In this document: positions 32,116-43,859 of the stretch, in pieces | How the letters are laid out: each line of letters opens with the position of its first letter | Numbering within the stretch: the first letter of the stretch is position 1 | NCBI GenBank assembly: GCA_034190875.2 | Contig: CM067353.1 | Span: forward strand, 32,243,199-32,307,198 | Length of the DNA stretch: 64,000 nt | From: Urechis unicinctus | Lineage: Eukaryota; Annelida; Polychaeta; Xenopneusta; Urechidae | Direction: 5' to 3' | Made by a program: the position numbers and the translations under genes | Notes under the pieces: model-generated | Database searches by the model: none | The model's input: only the letters and a program-made list of their open reading frames with translations | What the model was told of the DNA's origin: nothing

Positions 32116-32561
32116 TCAAAATACAGTAAGCAAGGCAAATACACCATAAAGCAAGGCGCATGGATTTGCCACCAGCATCTGTTGCTGGTCCATGCCGAGC
32201 GCCGAGACAAACAATTTACTTGTCGATAAACTGCACCAAATGACTATTGCTGACGTCAGTATCACTCCAACCAGACCCCTAGAAGCACACACATTCATTA
32301 ATGTTGACGGCAAGCTGACAAGGATGAAAACAAGAGGTCATGTACCATTCTAATCGTGATTGGTTTGAAGTCGACTTACTGGAGGGACATGAGAACAGCG
32401 TAGAATGAGAGGAGCACAATGGGCAGGAGGCAGTAGCCGAGTACGCTGAACACACAGCTCACCGTGGTACCCATCATACTCATCAGGTTGAGTAGGGCGT
32501 ACATGGCAATACACCGTACCACGCCGATACCATAAATATACCCGAAATGTACCTTGCCAGT
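32116..32561 (-). CDS. YIPF5: YIPF5/Yip1-family protein, last two exons (partial gene)
   Basis: Yip1-family proteins are multi-pass membrane proteins of the ER-Golgi interface that bind Rab GTPases and Yif1 and support vesicle traffic. The minus strand gives exon 32561-32380 (acceptor ttgcag, donor gtaagt), a 101-bp intron and exon 32278-32116 (acceptor ctag, TGA at 32118-32116). Spliced, they encode 114 residues ending at the family's usual C-terminus. Hallmarks are [28 protein letters not shown], a Gln codon split at the junction, [14 protein letters not shown] and [11 protein letters not shown]; several hydrophobic membrane segments are evident. Upstream exons (cytoplasmic N-terminus, first membrane segments) were not found. 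Oddities: Arg where I expect Gly (VVRC) and Asn where I expect Tyr (ANPCALLYG). The gene may be functional or just beginning to decay. Vertebrate YIPF7 is the close relative, hence the subfamily is less certain than the family. Confidence 0.85.
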
Positions 32562-33223
32562 CTGCAACAATAACAATAGTGCAGTATAGTACAATGCAGC
32601 CGAAATATTTATGTTCATGACATAGGGGCAACGCTGATGTAAGCACACACTAGCCCAAGTTTAATATGCTGCAATTTATCAAGAGCTTTACTCAACATTA
32701 ACCCAACGGATTTTATTTTGCTCTGGTCTAGCCTGGCTGTCATATATGCAAACCTATTCAAAACCGATAACACTTATTAACAGATGTTATTCATGCGTCC
32801 CATTATTGGGCAGTGACACACATTTTCATTTACTCATACCTATGTGAATGAAATGGCCAAGTATGAGTAAAATAATATATGTACGAATAATGATAATGTA
32901 AACAACATTTGCTTGTTCTCTATATTCTCTGTCGGCCTATGTAATGTACTATGGTGGTGCCTGGGTATTAACGGGGCTGACTTATATATCACATTCCTGA
33001 AATTCTTGTTCCTGAACAAACGATTTATGATTCTGGGTGCTAGTTCTGAGCATGACAATTGTTGGTTTTCCATCTAGCATGTGTAGCTTTTCAAACTTCA
33101 GTGGTGACAAATAGAGGCAATATACAAGCGTAATGTATGTGCAATGGTCTACAATATGGAGGTGGTATGTCATTTCGCATACATGTAGGTGAAAGCTATT
33201 TTCTATCTGTTTGTGACAACCAG
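32562..33223 (-). other. Probable YIPF5 intron sequence, no exon found
   Basis: This lies upstream of the penultimate YIPF5 exon. I searched the minus strand for the conserved Asp-Leu-Ala-Gly-Pro segment and did not find it here or beyond the LINE. A 155-codon minus-strand frame (32982-33449) crosses the LINE border and is not a gene. Confidence 0.4.
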
Positions 33224-33599
33224 CTGTACATAATAATAATAATAATTTATTGTTTGCAACATCAACAAGTACATACATATACACTGTGACATATAAAAGG
33301 CATGCAAGCAAAAGGATGTAGACATCTAATGATGTATGGATCCTTACAATTAACACAGCGTGTAAGTGCACAGAAAAGCATATTGACATAGTAATACGTG
33401 GAAACACTCCATATCTAACAATAGTAATGACAAAGATTGCGTGTGCCAAATATCATTTAGTGTGGTTAATTCAACAGCAAAATAATAGAATCTTGGGAAT
33501 ACTATTACAATTTTTCAACAATGTGTTTTCTTAACATTATTTTGAAAGCATAATACGAAATATATGATACAATTGTATTGCAGATAACATTCCACAAGT

Positions 33600-35250
33600 T
33601 CACGCCTTGATACATAATACTGTTAATAGCTTTTTGCGATTTACATTTGGGTACATATAGTAGAAATGCTGTCTATTTATAACATTGTAGGTATCAGGAT
33701 TTCTTTTAAACATTTTGTACAATGGTTTTGGCAAAATACCTGAATTGTACTTGAACATAAATAAGAGTACACAATATTCATACGCATTCGGTAGTGGCAA
33801 ACTATTTAGCATCTTAACAATTGGGCTATAATTGGTACATCTAGGAGGCCCTGTCATTATTCTGCAGCATAATTTTTGCAACTTTAAAACTGAGTCAGTA
33901 TATTTCTTGGCAGCATTTCCCCATACTTCAATACAATAAGATATGTACGGATAGAAAAATGAATAATACAGTGTTTTTTAACGTTTACAAATTAAACGCT
34001 TTTCTTGCTTTACATAAGATTCCTACATTTTTAGCAATTTTCAATTTTACATGGTGGATATGTTGTGACCAATTTAATTTTCTATCAAGACGTACTCCAA
34101 GGAAAGTAGCACAGTTTTCATTCGTTAATATCTGGTTGCTTACATAAAACGTTTCACTTGGGGTGATAATATGCCGACCAGGTTTAATATAACATAATGA
34201 GACTTTTGTACATTCAAAGATAGTTTGTTCGTGTTGAGCCACGTTACAGCTTATCAAGCTCTTGATTCATTTTTTTCGAATCATGTTATCCATATCGTTA
34301 CCTACAAGAAACATATTAGTATCATCAGCAAAAAGAATTGGAACTAAAATAGTCGTCATTAATATATAGGTAAAACCGTATGGGCCATATTTAATACTGC
34401 TACATTCCGATTGAGTTTCACCATACGATACATACTGAGTCCTATCTGTCAGATAACTTTAAACCATTCAAGTGCAATACCTCGAACACCATAACAGTAG
34501 AGTTTTCTCACATTTATCATCTTCATATGCATCAATAATCTTATTCACTAAATATGTTAAAGCCATGTTTGCACCATGATTTTCTCTAAACCCAAACTGA
34601 CATTCATACAAAATATTCTGCTTATTAACAAAATCAATAAATCCGTTATATATTAATGTTCCATAATCTTCGGTATGACTGGCAGTACAGAAACAGGTCG
34701 ATATTTATTAATACATGAATCATCCCCACTCTTGAAAATTGGCACGACTCTAGCTAACTTAAGTTCCTTGGGAACAACTCCATGATTAAACGACAGGTTT
34801 AAAATATGCACTAATGGCGCCAAAAAAGCACCAAATGTCGATTTAATTACCTTTATGGGTAAGTCATCCCATCCAGAGCTGGTGTTTTTTAACGACAGAA
34901 TAATGCTACTGACTTCATTTTCATTTGTATCATTGAGCACAATTGAATTAAAACATGATTTCTTCACAAATGACAAAGGGTCGATATTTGTAGCAGGAAT
35001 ATTTTTAGACAAGCTTGGTCCAATGTTAACAAAAAAGTTATTAAAATTGTTTGAAATTATTTTCTTATTTGATATTAGGTCTCCATAAATATTACATTGA
35101 TTGGGACACCTAGTGACCTTCTTCTTGTTTATAACCTCCTTAATCAATGTCCATGATTTCCTCAAGTTGTTCTTGTTTATAGATAACATGCTATCATAAT
35201 GATCCCTTTCATATTTTTTATCATACTTTGAAGCTTGTTTTTATATGCTT
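33600..35250 (-). pseudogene. LINE 1 reverse transcriptase, broken
   Basis: Read on the minus strand, 35189-34653 gives a thumb-proximal leader and the RT start (NKYRPVSVLPVIPKI). It continues with QFGFRENHGAN at about 34600. The block expected to contain motif A (the first catalytic Asp) is missing between 'DDKCEK' and 'GIALEWF'. Motif B (PQG-type) is also missing. Motif C survives as FADD at 34321-34332, followed by a stop. 34257-33985 (FLGVRLDRKLNWSQHI) and 33881-33600 (C-terminal domain with 'RIMTGPP' and 'YNVINRQ') complete the order. It cannot be active. Confidence 0.9.
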
Positions 35251-35254
35251 TATA

Positions 35255-36250
35255 TTACATTTTATTGCTTAAAATGGGACACTTTAAACTTTTAATATCG
35301 AGTTTATTTTGTACTCGTATAGATGTTTTTAACCCTGCCGTTAGCCACGTCTTTCGGTTTTTATAAACAGAGATTGCATGCTTTAAAGGAAAATGGGTAT
35401 TAAAGTGATCTATAACGATTTTATAGAAATCAGTATATGCTTTCTGTGTGTTATCGTTATGCAAGATATTACTCCAATCTACCTGCAAGAGTGATGTTTT
35501 GAACTGCAGAATATTACTTGCATTATAAAACCTCTGCTTTTTGTTGATGTTCTCAGTCTGACAGGATACTTCTGAATCAATATAGAAAATAGGTAAATGG
35601 TCGCTTATGTCAGTACAAATAATACGCGAGACGCCATTCCTTTCTGCATGAAAATTGCAAAATATGTTATCGATTAAAGTAGCAGAGGATGAAGTTATTC
35701 TTGTAGGTTTTGTTATTAATGGAGCAAATGAAAATGAATACAATGTTTCGAGAAACTCAGCTGCTGGAGTATGCACATCAATATTTAGTAAGTTGATATA
35801 TGTGTCACCCATGAGATAACAAAGACTATTTTCTTGTTTAACTATTGCTAGTATGTCATCAATATAATCGGTGAAATCCGACACATTAGTATTTGGAGGT
35901 CTGTAAACCACACGACAACTTTTTTTGTTTCGTACCAGGAGCATTGAGGTATTTCTACAATTAAACTTTCAATCCATTCATTATCTTTACTTAAATCACT
36001 TTTTACTTTATACTGAATCGATTCATTAATATACAGTGATACCCCGCCACCAATTTTACCTTGTCTGCAGACATGTTCCACATTGAAATTACATAAGCCA
36101 TACAATTGAGCATTAGTTTCAGTAAGCCACGTTTCAGAAAAACAAAGTATATCAAACGGATGATTCAGGGATGTGGGAAACACTCAAACTCACCAAGATG
36201 TTTTGGAATACTACGTATGTTGAAATGCATCAAAGAAAATATCTGTGACC
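35255..36250 (-). pseudogene. LINE 1 AP-type endonuclease, broken
   Basis: The minus-strand order is the HFNIRS strip (about 36240; catalytic Asn kept), FSETWL (catalytic Glu kept) in 36183-35848, GGGVSLYI, then after a frameshift YRPPN, MGDTYINLLN and SDHLPIF (catalytic His kept) in 35944-35255. The family usually reads GDFN at the third motif. Here the Phe-Asn pair is Thr-Tyr, so a catalytic Asn is gone. At least two frameshifts separate the parts. Confidence 0.9.
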
Positions 36251-36631
36251 CTCTTTTAAATTTTTCAGAAACTTTGACAATATCCCAATCATTATAACAT
36301 CGTTATACAAATTGCAGTCGGGATCAACATTGCTAAGTGGATTACCCGCAGTTTCAAAATTTATATACAAAGGATCAACCAATTTGTCATTCAAGTCGTT
36401 TAAAGTATCAGGATTAAAACCATAACATCTCGGATTGATTATATTTTGAAATTCTTGATCGTCAACAATATTAATGAAAGGTAAGATCGTCCCCATGCAT
36501 TTGATACAGTACCAGTTATCGATTAATCTGTCGACATAAATTGAATCGTGCTTACTTACATTTGCTAAGCAGTTCAGGTGTGTGTCCTCATGACTTATTG
36601 AACATGTGAGACTTAATGAATGCTTTAGCAC
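36230..36631 (-). pseudogene. LINE 1 ORF1 3' part with half PHD-like zinc finger
   Basis: This 133-codon frame has His18-x-x-Cys21 and Cys42-x-x-Cys45 preceded by Trp40, the second half of a PHD-like finger. The first Cys pairs would lie beyond the 5' border at about 36640, so the element is 5'-truncated or lost its start. Such fingers occur in ORF1 of CR1-like LINEs and are thought to help RNP function. Confidence 0.65.
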
Positions 36632-36654
36632 ACGGAAAATGCGGTTCGCTTTCC

Positions 36655-37000
36655 CCTATTGTTTTTGTATTGCAATCTGGCATTGTTCACACCCAATTAT
36701 CACAAGTTATGCAGGCTTTCAACGGTGCTACATATGTGGGACGTTTTCAAGGCTTCTTTGTGAGAGAGAGGGAGGACTGCGGTAATAGAGAGAGAGAGAG
36801 AGAGGATTAGCACATTGTGGGCCGCTGATTTCCGTTTGCTCTAGACCTCACAGGAGACATAAAGCCGGATCATTTCCTCTGCCTCTCTGTGATTGCTGTT
36901 TGTTTGCTTTAAGTATGTAATGCTGTAAATTGTTTTAAACATAAAGTGATCATGACGTTGGCATGGTGACTGTCATTGCTATCATTTCCTCGATTACTAA
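36655..37000 (+). repeat. Segment matching 61690-61990 (and 18150, 6880, 23930)
   Basis: 'cccaattatcacaagt', 'attagcacattgtggg.c', 'gatttccg', 'gacctcacaggagacataaag' and 'cctctgcctctctgtgattg' are shared with 61730-61920. A short (GA)n run (36759-36806) lies inside this copy only. Confidence 0.8.
36759..36806 (+). repeat. Short (GA)n tract
   Basis: Two GA runs (about 36759-36771 and 36787-36804) are separated by a few bases. The corresponding place in the 61790 copy has only 'gtgagtgagcga'. Confidence 0.9.
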
Positions 37001-37970
37001 TTACATCCACCTTGCATGCATATACAGGTGTTTTACGGACTACCAACCGCTAATGGTCGTAATCCACTCGTCACACTGAAATAACTTTTATTTCGTTATG
37101 TTCTGTATCTTGTATCTCTCTCATTAGATAGATTTCAAGCCGCAATACCAGTAATATTTCTCACTTATTGTGTTCTTCTCAGCCGTCGTCTGTGGACTGC
37201 CGTGTTATTTGATTAACGCTCTAACTAGTCCGGTAACTGCATATTCTTGAATGGTCGAACTTATGTTGGGTGATTACATTATTGTTTATACCGCAGCCCA
37301 TGTGTAAATATGCTAGAGGGATACTGGCAGTCAGGTGTCAATCTACTTAATGTGCTGCGATGCAATTAGATTTTATATCAGTTCAAGGCCTCGCTTTCGG
37401 TTGGCATGTTACAGGCCGGTGTGAAACATGACACAGTGCTTTCAGTGATTTCCCCTGTAAGAGAAGAAAGCGATCAATTTAGTTGCTGCTTGTGGCAAAG
37501 ACCAGTGTAGTTTATAATATTACTGAGGATAACCTGATAAAGAAATGAATTTATACACAGATCAGATGCGTCAACCTGATCATAACTTAAGGTGGATTAT
37601 ATGATGTATTACAGTGCAGTATTCAACTGGTGTCAGATAGGCTATTCAAAGCAAGATCAAATTTCTCAATGAGAGGCTAAGGAAATACATTGGTTAGCTA
37701 ACTGTCCTCTGAGGCTTTCGTGACTTTGCACATAACCATGGATATAATCAACACCATGCAGCGGCAGTAGAAACATCGTTCTGACCTCGCGTCGTATGCT
37801 TAACAAACACACATATCTGAAGCAGTAGCATCATTATCTGCGGCTGCAGCAATCATGCTCATGTCCGTTAGCAAGTCCTTTATACCAAACCCGTGTGCAA
37901 TCGGATGATATCATCTTTGCGCTTTGAGTGACAGGCAACGGCGATGCTCAACAGGCACAAAGTGATCCTA
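37000..37970 (+). repeat. Duplicated segment, paralog of 62040-63400
   Basis: 'tgaatggtcgaact.atgttgg', 'ataccgcagcccatg', 'gcagtcaggtgt.aa.cctactta', 'ttatatcagt.caag', 'gaagaaagcga.caat', 'aaggtggattat..gatgtat' and 'gctgcagcaatcatgctcatg' run in the same order. The extra sequence at 62680-63200 has no match here. Confidence 0.8.
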
Positions 37971-38645
37971 CTTCGTAAGACATCCCAGTTGAACATAGCT
38001 GGACGACACTACGGTGCTTTGTGATGCTCCACAGTGCGCTTTTTTGCTGACGACAACTGCACAACCAAGGTAAATGCTTGTTCAAGTTGCTATAATATAT
38101 TGGTATCTTATATATCACCGTGTTGTGAGTACAAAATTAAGTGACAGCTTTTCGTATGAGGAGAGTATATTAAGTATTACAAAAGTTGTATTTTCGTGAA
38201 ATTAACATACATGCCGTCAGCAGCAGCAGCAGCAGTAATTGTGACCTGGCCTGAAAACTCGGAAGTATTCCTCTTATGCTATCGCCGCAAACTCCCGGCA
38301 ATCATGAACGATTCGAGACACTACACCATCAATATGGCCGTGTTAACCGCTGGTAGCGGTGATTGGTCCTGGCGAATGACTTATAGAGAAAAATGAAAGT
38401 TGTCTTTACAGGTACAATCCTATTTTTACTGGAAAAAATAGATCGGCAGTATTTGTGCGAGAGAAATATCATGAACAAGCCGCTCGAGCTGTGAATCTGT
38501 TGATATTTATCAAATGCTTTACTGAACAATTGCATGTTTTAATCCACCTGTGGTGATATTCCAACTCCAATAGCGGTCGGCGCCAGGTATAGTAATAGGG
38601 ATTCGACGAGTGATACAATAACGAAAAACTTTGATGCAACAAAGC
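37970..38645. other. Unassigned, with a (CAG)6 run at 38217-38235
   Basis: No gene was recognised. The CAG run encodes only a short alanine stretch in the plus frame of a 66-codon open reading frame. Expansion of a simple repeat is sufficient to explain it. Confidence 0.35.
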
Positions 38646-38648
38646 ATA

Positions 38649-38693
38649 CACCCCCCCCCCCCCCCCATTCACCCCCCCCCCCCCACCCCCCCC
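38649..38693. repeat. Poly-C / poly-G runs
   Basis: C16, C13 and C8 runs are separated by 'attca' and 'a'. The minus strand therefore carries three long G runs, able to form G-quadruplex and a frequent cause of sequencing error. The Gly-rich minus-strand frames here are artefacts. Confidence 0.95.
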
Positions 38694-38979
38694 TAAAATT
38701 TTTAGCCCTAGCTTGTGATATGGGAACAATAATCACATTGAGTCGCTCTCCGCATCGGGGTCGCTCTAAATTCTGCGACACCCTTGTTCCTAGGTGACAC
38801 TCAAAACCAAACCCATCCATTATTACCAAATAACGAAATAAAAGAAGGCATGAACATTAATGACATTTTTGCATCTTGTGTGACTTCACGGTTTTGCTCG
38901 TCACAATGTCTAGTTTCATGGCAGGTATCTCCCCCACCCCTTGATTGTGTCCATGTCTACCACGATGTAAACGTAGGTA

Positions 38980-39450
38980 CTGTTTACCGTTATTATGAAC
39001 TTCCGATGCACTGCTATTTACAAGGTACAATTCATTTGCAACTCTCATTTTACCACTTGGTTGTAGCCCTGAGACTGCACCCGCCACAGGACGGAATGTT
39101 TCATTCTGTGTTTTTCACCCTTCTGAGGCAAAAGCTATTACGTATCCTTTCAATCTTCTCATATTCCCATCAGCCCCAGACACGAGGTGACATTTGAGAT
39201 CGTCGCCTGTGTTGGCAAGCCAGGAGCAAGGGATTGTCGTAGGAATGATTAATATCATCATAGTTGCCATGTTAACAGTGGAAAGGGAAGGCATGGGTTA
39301 TGCATCGTGATAACCAACGATGGCATTTTATGGCACTATCGAGGAAAATCAGTTGTCAACTGCCTGTTCCAAATGCAAAATCGCCGGTTTCAGAGCAAGT
39401 AGCCTGTGCATATAGATGTATGTAGCACATCAAGCGGACGGTTGACGGCT
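38980..39450 (+). repeat. Gapped copy of the two main repeat modules
   Basis: 38995-39090 ('acaattcatttgcaactctca', 'ttgtagccctgag') matches 6125-6180 and 30165-30215. 39110-39400 ('tattcccatcagccccagac', 'acgaggtgacat', 'cgccggtttcagagc.agtagc') matches 6460-6720 and 30520-30740. The part containing 'aggttgacatgtaa' is deleted. Confidence 0.7.
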
Positions 39451-41150
39451 ATGACAGAAACCAGCAGAAACGTGACAAAGACCATTAGAACAACAAGACC
39501 AACCAACAGATCAACAATACATGGCATCACTGACATGGAGATATATGCGCCCGCCCAAGCCCCTTTTCACCCAATACAACCTTGCGATGACCTCGGTATT
39601 TCAAACGAAAGGCGAACTCAAAATCAATTGGGAACACTTGAAAGATCACTGACATTTGGTCATGTTAATCGTGTGTTACTGCGAGCAGTTTAAGGCGACT
39701 GTTCGTTGCCATTCTTTTATCTTATGAGCGTCGAGGTTGACAGCAAGTAATCAACAGAGCCATGGCACATATTGTGTCGTGAATGGTAAACATATAAAAC
39801 ACGCGCTGTGCAAGGATGATGAAACGAAATGCCTATTGTCGACATAGGTTTTATATCCCAATTATGGGGTGCTTGGGTACATAATTAGATATCTTACACC
39901 GAGTTGGGTGGAGGGGGCTGTTAGCAGACAATTGTGGATTCTCGTGACAGAAGGACAATTTGAACTATAATGCGGTATGCAAGAGTTTATGAAAATCCAA
40001 AAAAACAATAATTCAAAACAATTTATTCAGCCCATCCAAACCTTCCATATATATAACACATGGATGTCACTTTTCAGCACACATTCACAAAATACAAAGT
40101 GTCTATTCATGATAGGTTGATATATTGCATCATGTTTTCCTCATTAGACATCGACGGTAAAATGAGGTATGAAGAAAGTGCATTGGTCCTACCCACACAA
40201 GAGATCCACCCAATGGCAGACAGAGGTTCCGGCCATGTCACTGCCTGCAGAATAGCGGCACCAGGCTACTTAAAGATTGCAATAAAGATAACGTCTTCAA
40301 CGGTACAAAAGGACATCTTAAAACACATATTTTATGATACATACGTTACGAATGAAGTGATAACTGTTGTATTTAATCATGCGATATATAATTTTCGGGG
40401 ATTGATATCTCTGAGCAGCATCACATTCACCGACGCTCTCTGGATGCAACCAGACAATGGTTCAATGAATCAGTTCTTTCCTTGTTCGACCAAGTACCTA
40501 CTACAATAATGAGTCCAGCTTAGGCTACAGCGCTTCATAATGTATCGCTTCCTACCAGCAACGAATAACTGCCGCAGCAGCATTAGAAACACGACCAGCA
40601 GTAGCAACAGACAGCTATCCTCGACAGTTACATCCGAACTTGCCTAACTTTACTTCGTAATAATATACTTTAATATATCTCCGGTGGTAGCGTCCAATTA
40701 CCGGGCAACAACGTGCAACCAGAAGCATCTAGCTTCCAAAGTGCACGTTGGTCTGCACATAACAAAGCCATCATTAGTGAGCTCGTTACAATACATTTTA
40801 TTAGCTGATTGAATGCCTCCCTTTTTCATGCAAATGGCGGCCATGAAGGCCAACTTGACGCAGACCAAAGACTAACCGAAAAGCGAGCATTACCCGAATA
40901 GAAAAAAACCGAAGGCTTGACGATGTACCCAGCACGCGGTTATGCATGGATGACAGCACTACAACGCTGATGACATATTCTGATTACAATAGAAATTTCT
41001 CAAACGGAAGACATGTACATAAACACTGCCAGAATAAAAAAAAAGTAGCAACAAATAAACTTTGACTCATCAATAATGCATGAGGTCACTCGTATCAAGA
41101 CATAATTAGTCCGGCATAGAGCTGATAATCTATAGGAAGTCTTTCAAACC
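39450..41150. other. Mostly unassigned; one long open frame not called
   Basis: A 149-codon plus-strand frame (40060-40509) has no recognisable domain, no signal peptide and no paralog, and its length is within chance for this base composition. 'cagcaagtaatcaacagagcc' (39730) resembles 14450. Otherwise nothing is seen. Confidence 0.35.
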
Positions 41151-41740
41151 TTTCGTTGATTGTACAGAACGACCTTGCCTCGTCCGACCGAAAAGGCAGT
41201 CAACTCAGACCAGGCCCAATTTATTGGCAACTCTCACATTGCCGCGAGATAGCGGCTCCTGCTCGCTGTCTGCCCGGGGTCAACTATGTACAATTTAATT
41301 GATACCCAAAGCATTTGTAGCGCCCTTCAGCTGATGCATAACTATACCGGCTGAATAAACAAGGTGATTTTATGGTGGCTGTCTGGTGTCGTGCTGGGCT
41401 GGCCAGGAAGGACAAGGGCAACATGAAACCTTAGATAGAAATGTGCTATTCCGGGATGTTTCCATGGTAATATATGCCTAGTAGCTTGAAGGCGGATGTT
41501 GAGTCAGGAGGTAATTAGCTGTGGGAATCGATGCATAAGATAAAACAAGAGACGTGGCTATTTTAAGCTTCACCTGCTCTAGAGAGCTTTCTCGAATGCC
41601 AATCGTTTTCTAGCAAAACATTGGGGGGAGGGAAATATACAGGGTAATGAACGCCCAATCAAATTTACATCTTCGTTCAGTGACTTATTTGATGTCTATC
41701 TGTTACCTATCTTTTACCCAGTGATTGCTGCCTTGACTAA
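41150..41740 (+). repeat. Copy of the module at 22785, 52080 and 60730
   Basis: 'gaacgaccttgcctcg', 'aaaggcagtcaactc', 'ctgtctgcccgggg', 'aaagcatttgtagcgccctt', 'gctgggctggccaggaagg' and 'gacttatttgatgtc' are shared in order. Confidence 0.7.
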
Positions 41741-43440
41741 CATTCTATGCTTGCGGTCAAAAGGACACTACTGGAACATAGCATGGGTTCATGGGCTTTG
41801 TAACCCAACAACTCGCCAAAGGTTGCTGGCAATACATGGCGCATAAAACAATTGAAGAAGACATATCGGCACATGGAATCACAACATGTATGCCTATACG
41901 GGTGACACAGTGGAATGTTATTTGTTGAATTATTCATGCACACATGGGTCACATCCTGAGTCGGTAAGATACCAGCGTAAGTATTCATATTATATTATTT
42001 GTGATGCTTCTTTGCGGAGCGCCTATAATGGAAAATCATATGCTTTTGTTAATGTGATACTCGGTTGGGGCGCGTTAATGGCAGTTCATAGTACATTATG
42101 ACATATGGTGCCGTCTTGTGGTAGAGTCTGTCCTTGTAGCAGGTAGCACTTAACTCCCATTTGTGTCGTTGTGGGATGAAGAGTTATACTTTACGGGATT
42201 GATATATAGCCCTGATTATTATTTGCTGTAATCATATATTGACTTAACTGTGACAAATGTTAAGTCGCATGAGGAAAACTTCCTTCTCATAGCACACATA
42301 TATGGCGTAGCACTGAATCATATTTGGCCTCATTTCAAAACGGAGTTACCATGACAGAAAAGAGATCAAAGGACGTATACGATTGTTCAGCATCCAAGAA
42401 GAAGGCAATATATTTGTTAAATGTCAATCATGCTGGTTTGTCCGTCGCAGCGATACATATTTTCCCACATCGGCACATCCAGCAGTAGACACAAAATCTA
42501 CCGGATTACTCGACAATGCTCCAACATAAGAGGGACTATTTCCCCAATGAACACACATTATTGTTATTACGCGCGACTAGAGACAATTACCTAACGTCGT
42601 GCTTCTGTTTGGTTGAAGATGCGTATATGAACCCTATCATTTAGCCATGCTATTACCGGCTAGTGTGACGTCGGTAGCGACAGTAAATGCCAATATAATG
42701 CGAGCCATAAATTTCAAGGACCACGATCTTTATGCACAATACAGAGATAGGTCAAACAGGTAGCAATCTTAGAAGGTTATTGGTGCTGTTTGGCTGTTCA
42801 CATTCGGGTCGACTACATGCCAGACATGCTATGAACCATTCAATAGTTGCAACATATCAACGTGAAACTTTAACTATCTGGATCACCAACAGGACCTTGG
42901 GATCAATATATATATTTAATCCTGAATGCTAGTGACCAATCCCCTTCATCCTCCATTCATACTTTTGGGCATCATGCCGTAAAGACGGGGCGATGTATTT
43001 ACATGAAGAATATCGAATGTGTACTCAAATATATGACATTCTATATGCGCAATGATACTCAAGTAACGCAGTGACAGCTTGAATGCACAATTTACATCAC
43101 CGCGAAACATCTGCATATTTGACCTTTAGCTTTGTATTTCCAAAAAAGGCTACTCCATATTGGCAACGAATGTACTCGGTGTGAAGCTAAGCATGGGGGA
43201 TCAAGACTTAATGTTACAAAATGCCGTTGATGTTTAACATTCTCAGGAGAAGCTCAGTTAAGCAAAACACATACCTCTCTCAACATGCCAAGTCAGGCTT
43301 AAGACATATTGACCACATAGATGTTAAGTTTGTAGATTGCAGCGAACTTGTTTTTATTTGCAGTTGAGATTAGCCAGAGGAATGATGAAGAAGACCATTT
43401 AGCCAACAAAACACTTATACTCGTTTTGTTGCTACGTGTA
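41740..43440. other. Mostly unassigned; 42540-42660 resembles 28090-28200
   Basis: Apart from that weak strip I find no repeat partner, and no open frame has family features. Confidence 0.3.
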
Positions 43441-43629
43441 ACACCTTAGAATGTGATTGCAAGTGTCATTCTCTCGTATTATCCATAAACCCTTGCAACA
43501 CAAGACATTAAGACTAGGAGCTGTGCTATGCCTGGGTTACCGCGTGCAACACAATTAGCATTGGTGAGACCTCCCATGCCATACAGCATCCCACAAGGAC
43601 GATTTTGGCCTGGTGGCAATATAACGTAT

Positions 43630-43630
<1 letters not shown>

Positions 43631-43706
<76 letters not shown>

Positions 43707-43748
43707 TGAATATATATATATATATAGGTATGATATATGTGTGTATGT

Positions 43749-43839
<91 letters not shown>
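43631..43839. repeat. (AT)n followed by (GT)n
   Basis: About 36 AT units (43631-43703), a short break, another AT run to 43726, a spacer, then about 44 GT units (43751-43839). Thr-His, Cys-Val and Ile-Tyr frames through it are artefacts. Confidence 0.97.
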
Positions 43840-43840
<1 letters not shown>

Positions 43841-43859
43841 CTACAAAAAAGAAATGATG

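Larger units (their letters stand above)
33224..36640 (-). mobile_element. Non-LTR retrotransposon (LINE 1 of window), dead
   Basis: This is a CR1/Jockey/L2-type LINE running right to left: PHD-like ORF1 end, AP endonuclease, reverse transcriptase and a C-terminal domain. It ends in an (ATT)n tail (plus-strand aataataataataattt at about 33227). Its 5' border near 36640 is set by the paralogous empty sequence at about 61680-61740 ('ttttccct.att.ttt', 'cccaattatcacaag'). Several frameshifts and internal deletions inactivate it. If the YIPF5 gene continues upstream, the LINE sits in its intron in the same direction. Confidence 0.9.

Noticed and set aside
32982..33449. 155-codon minus-strand open frame with hydrophobic stretches
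   Set aside because: It runs across the 3' border of LINE 1, so it joins unrelated sequences; no family features.
40060..40509. 149-codon plus-strand open frame
   Set aside because: No domain, membrane or signal pattern and no paralog. One frame of this length is expected by chance in 64 kb of this composition.
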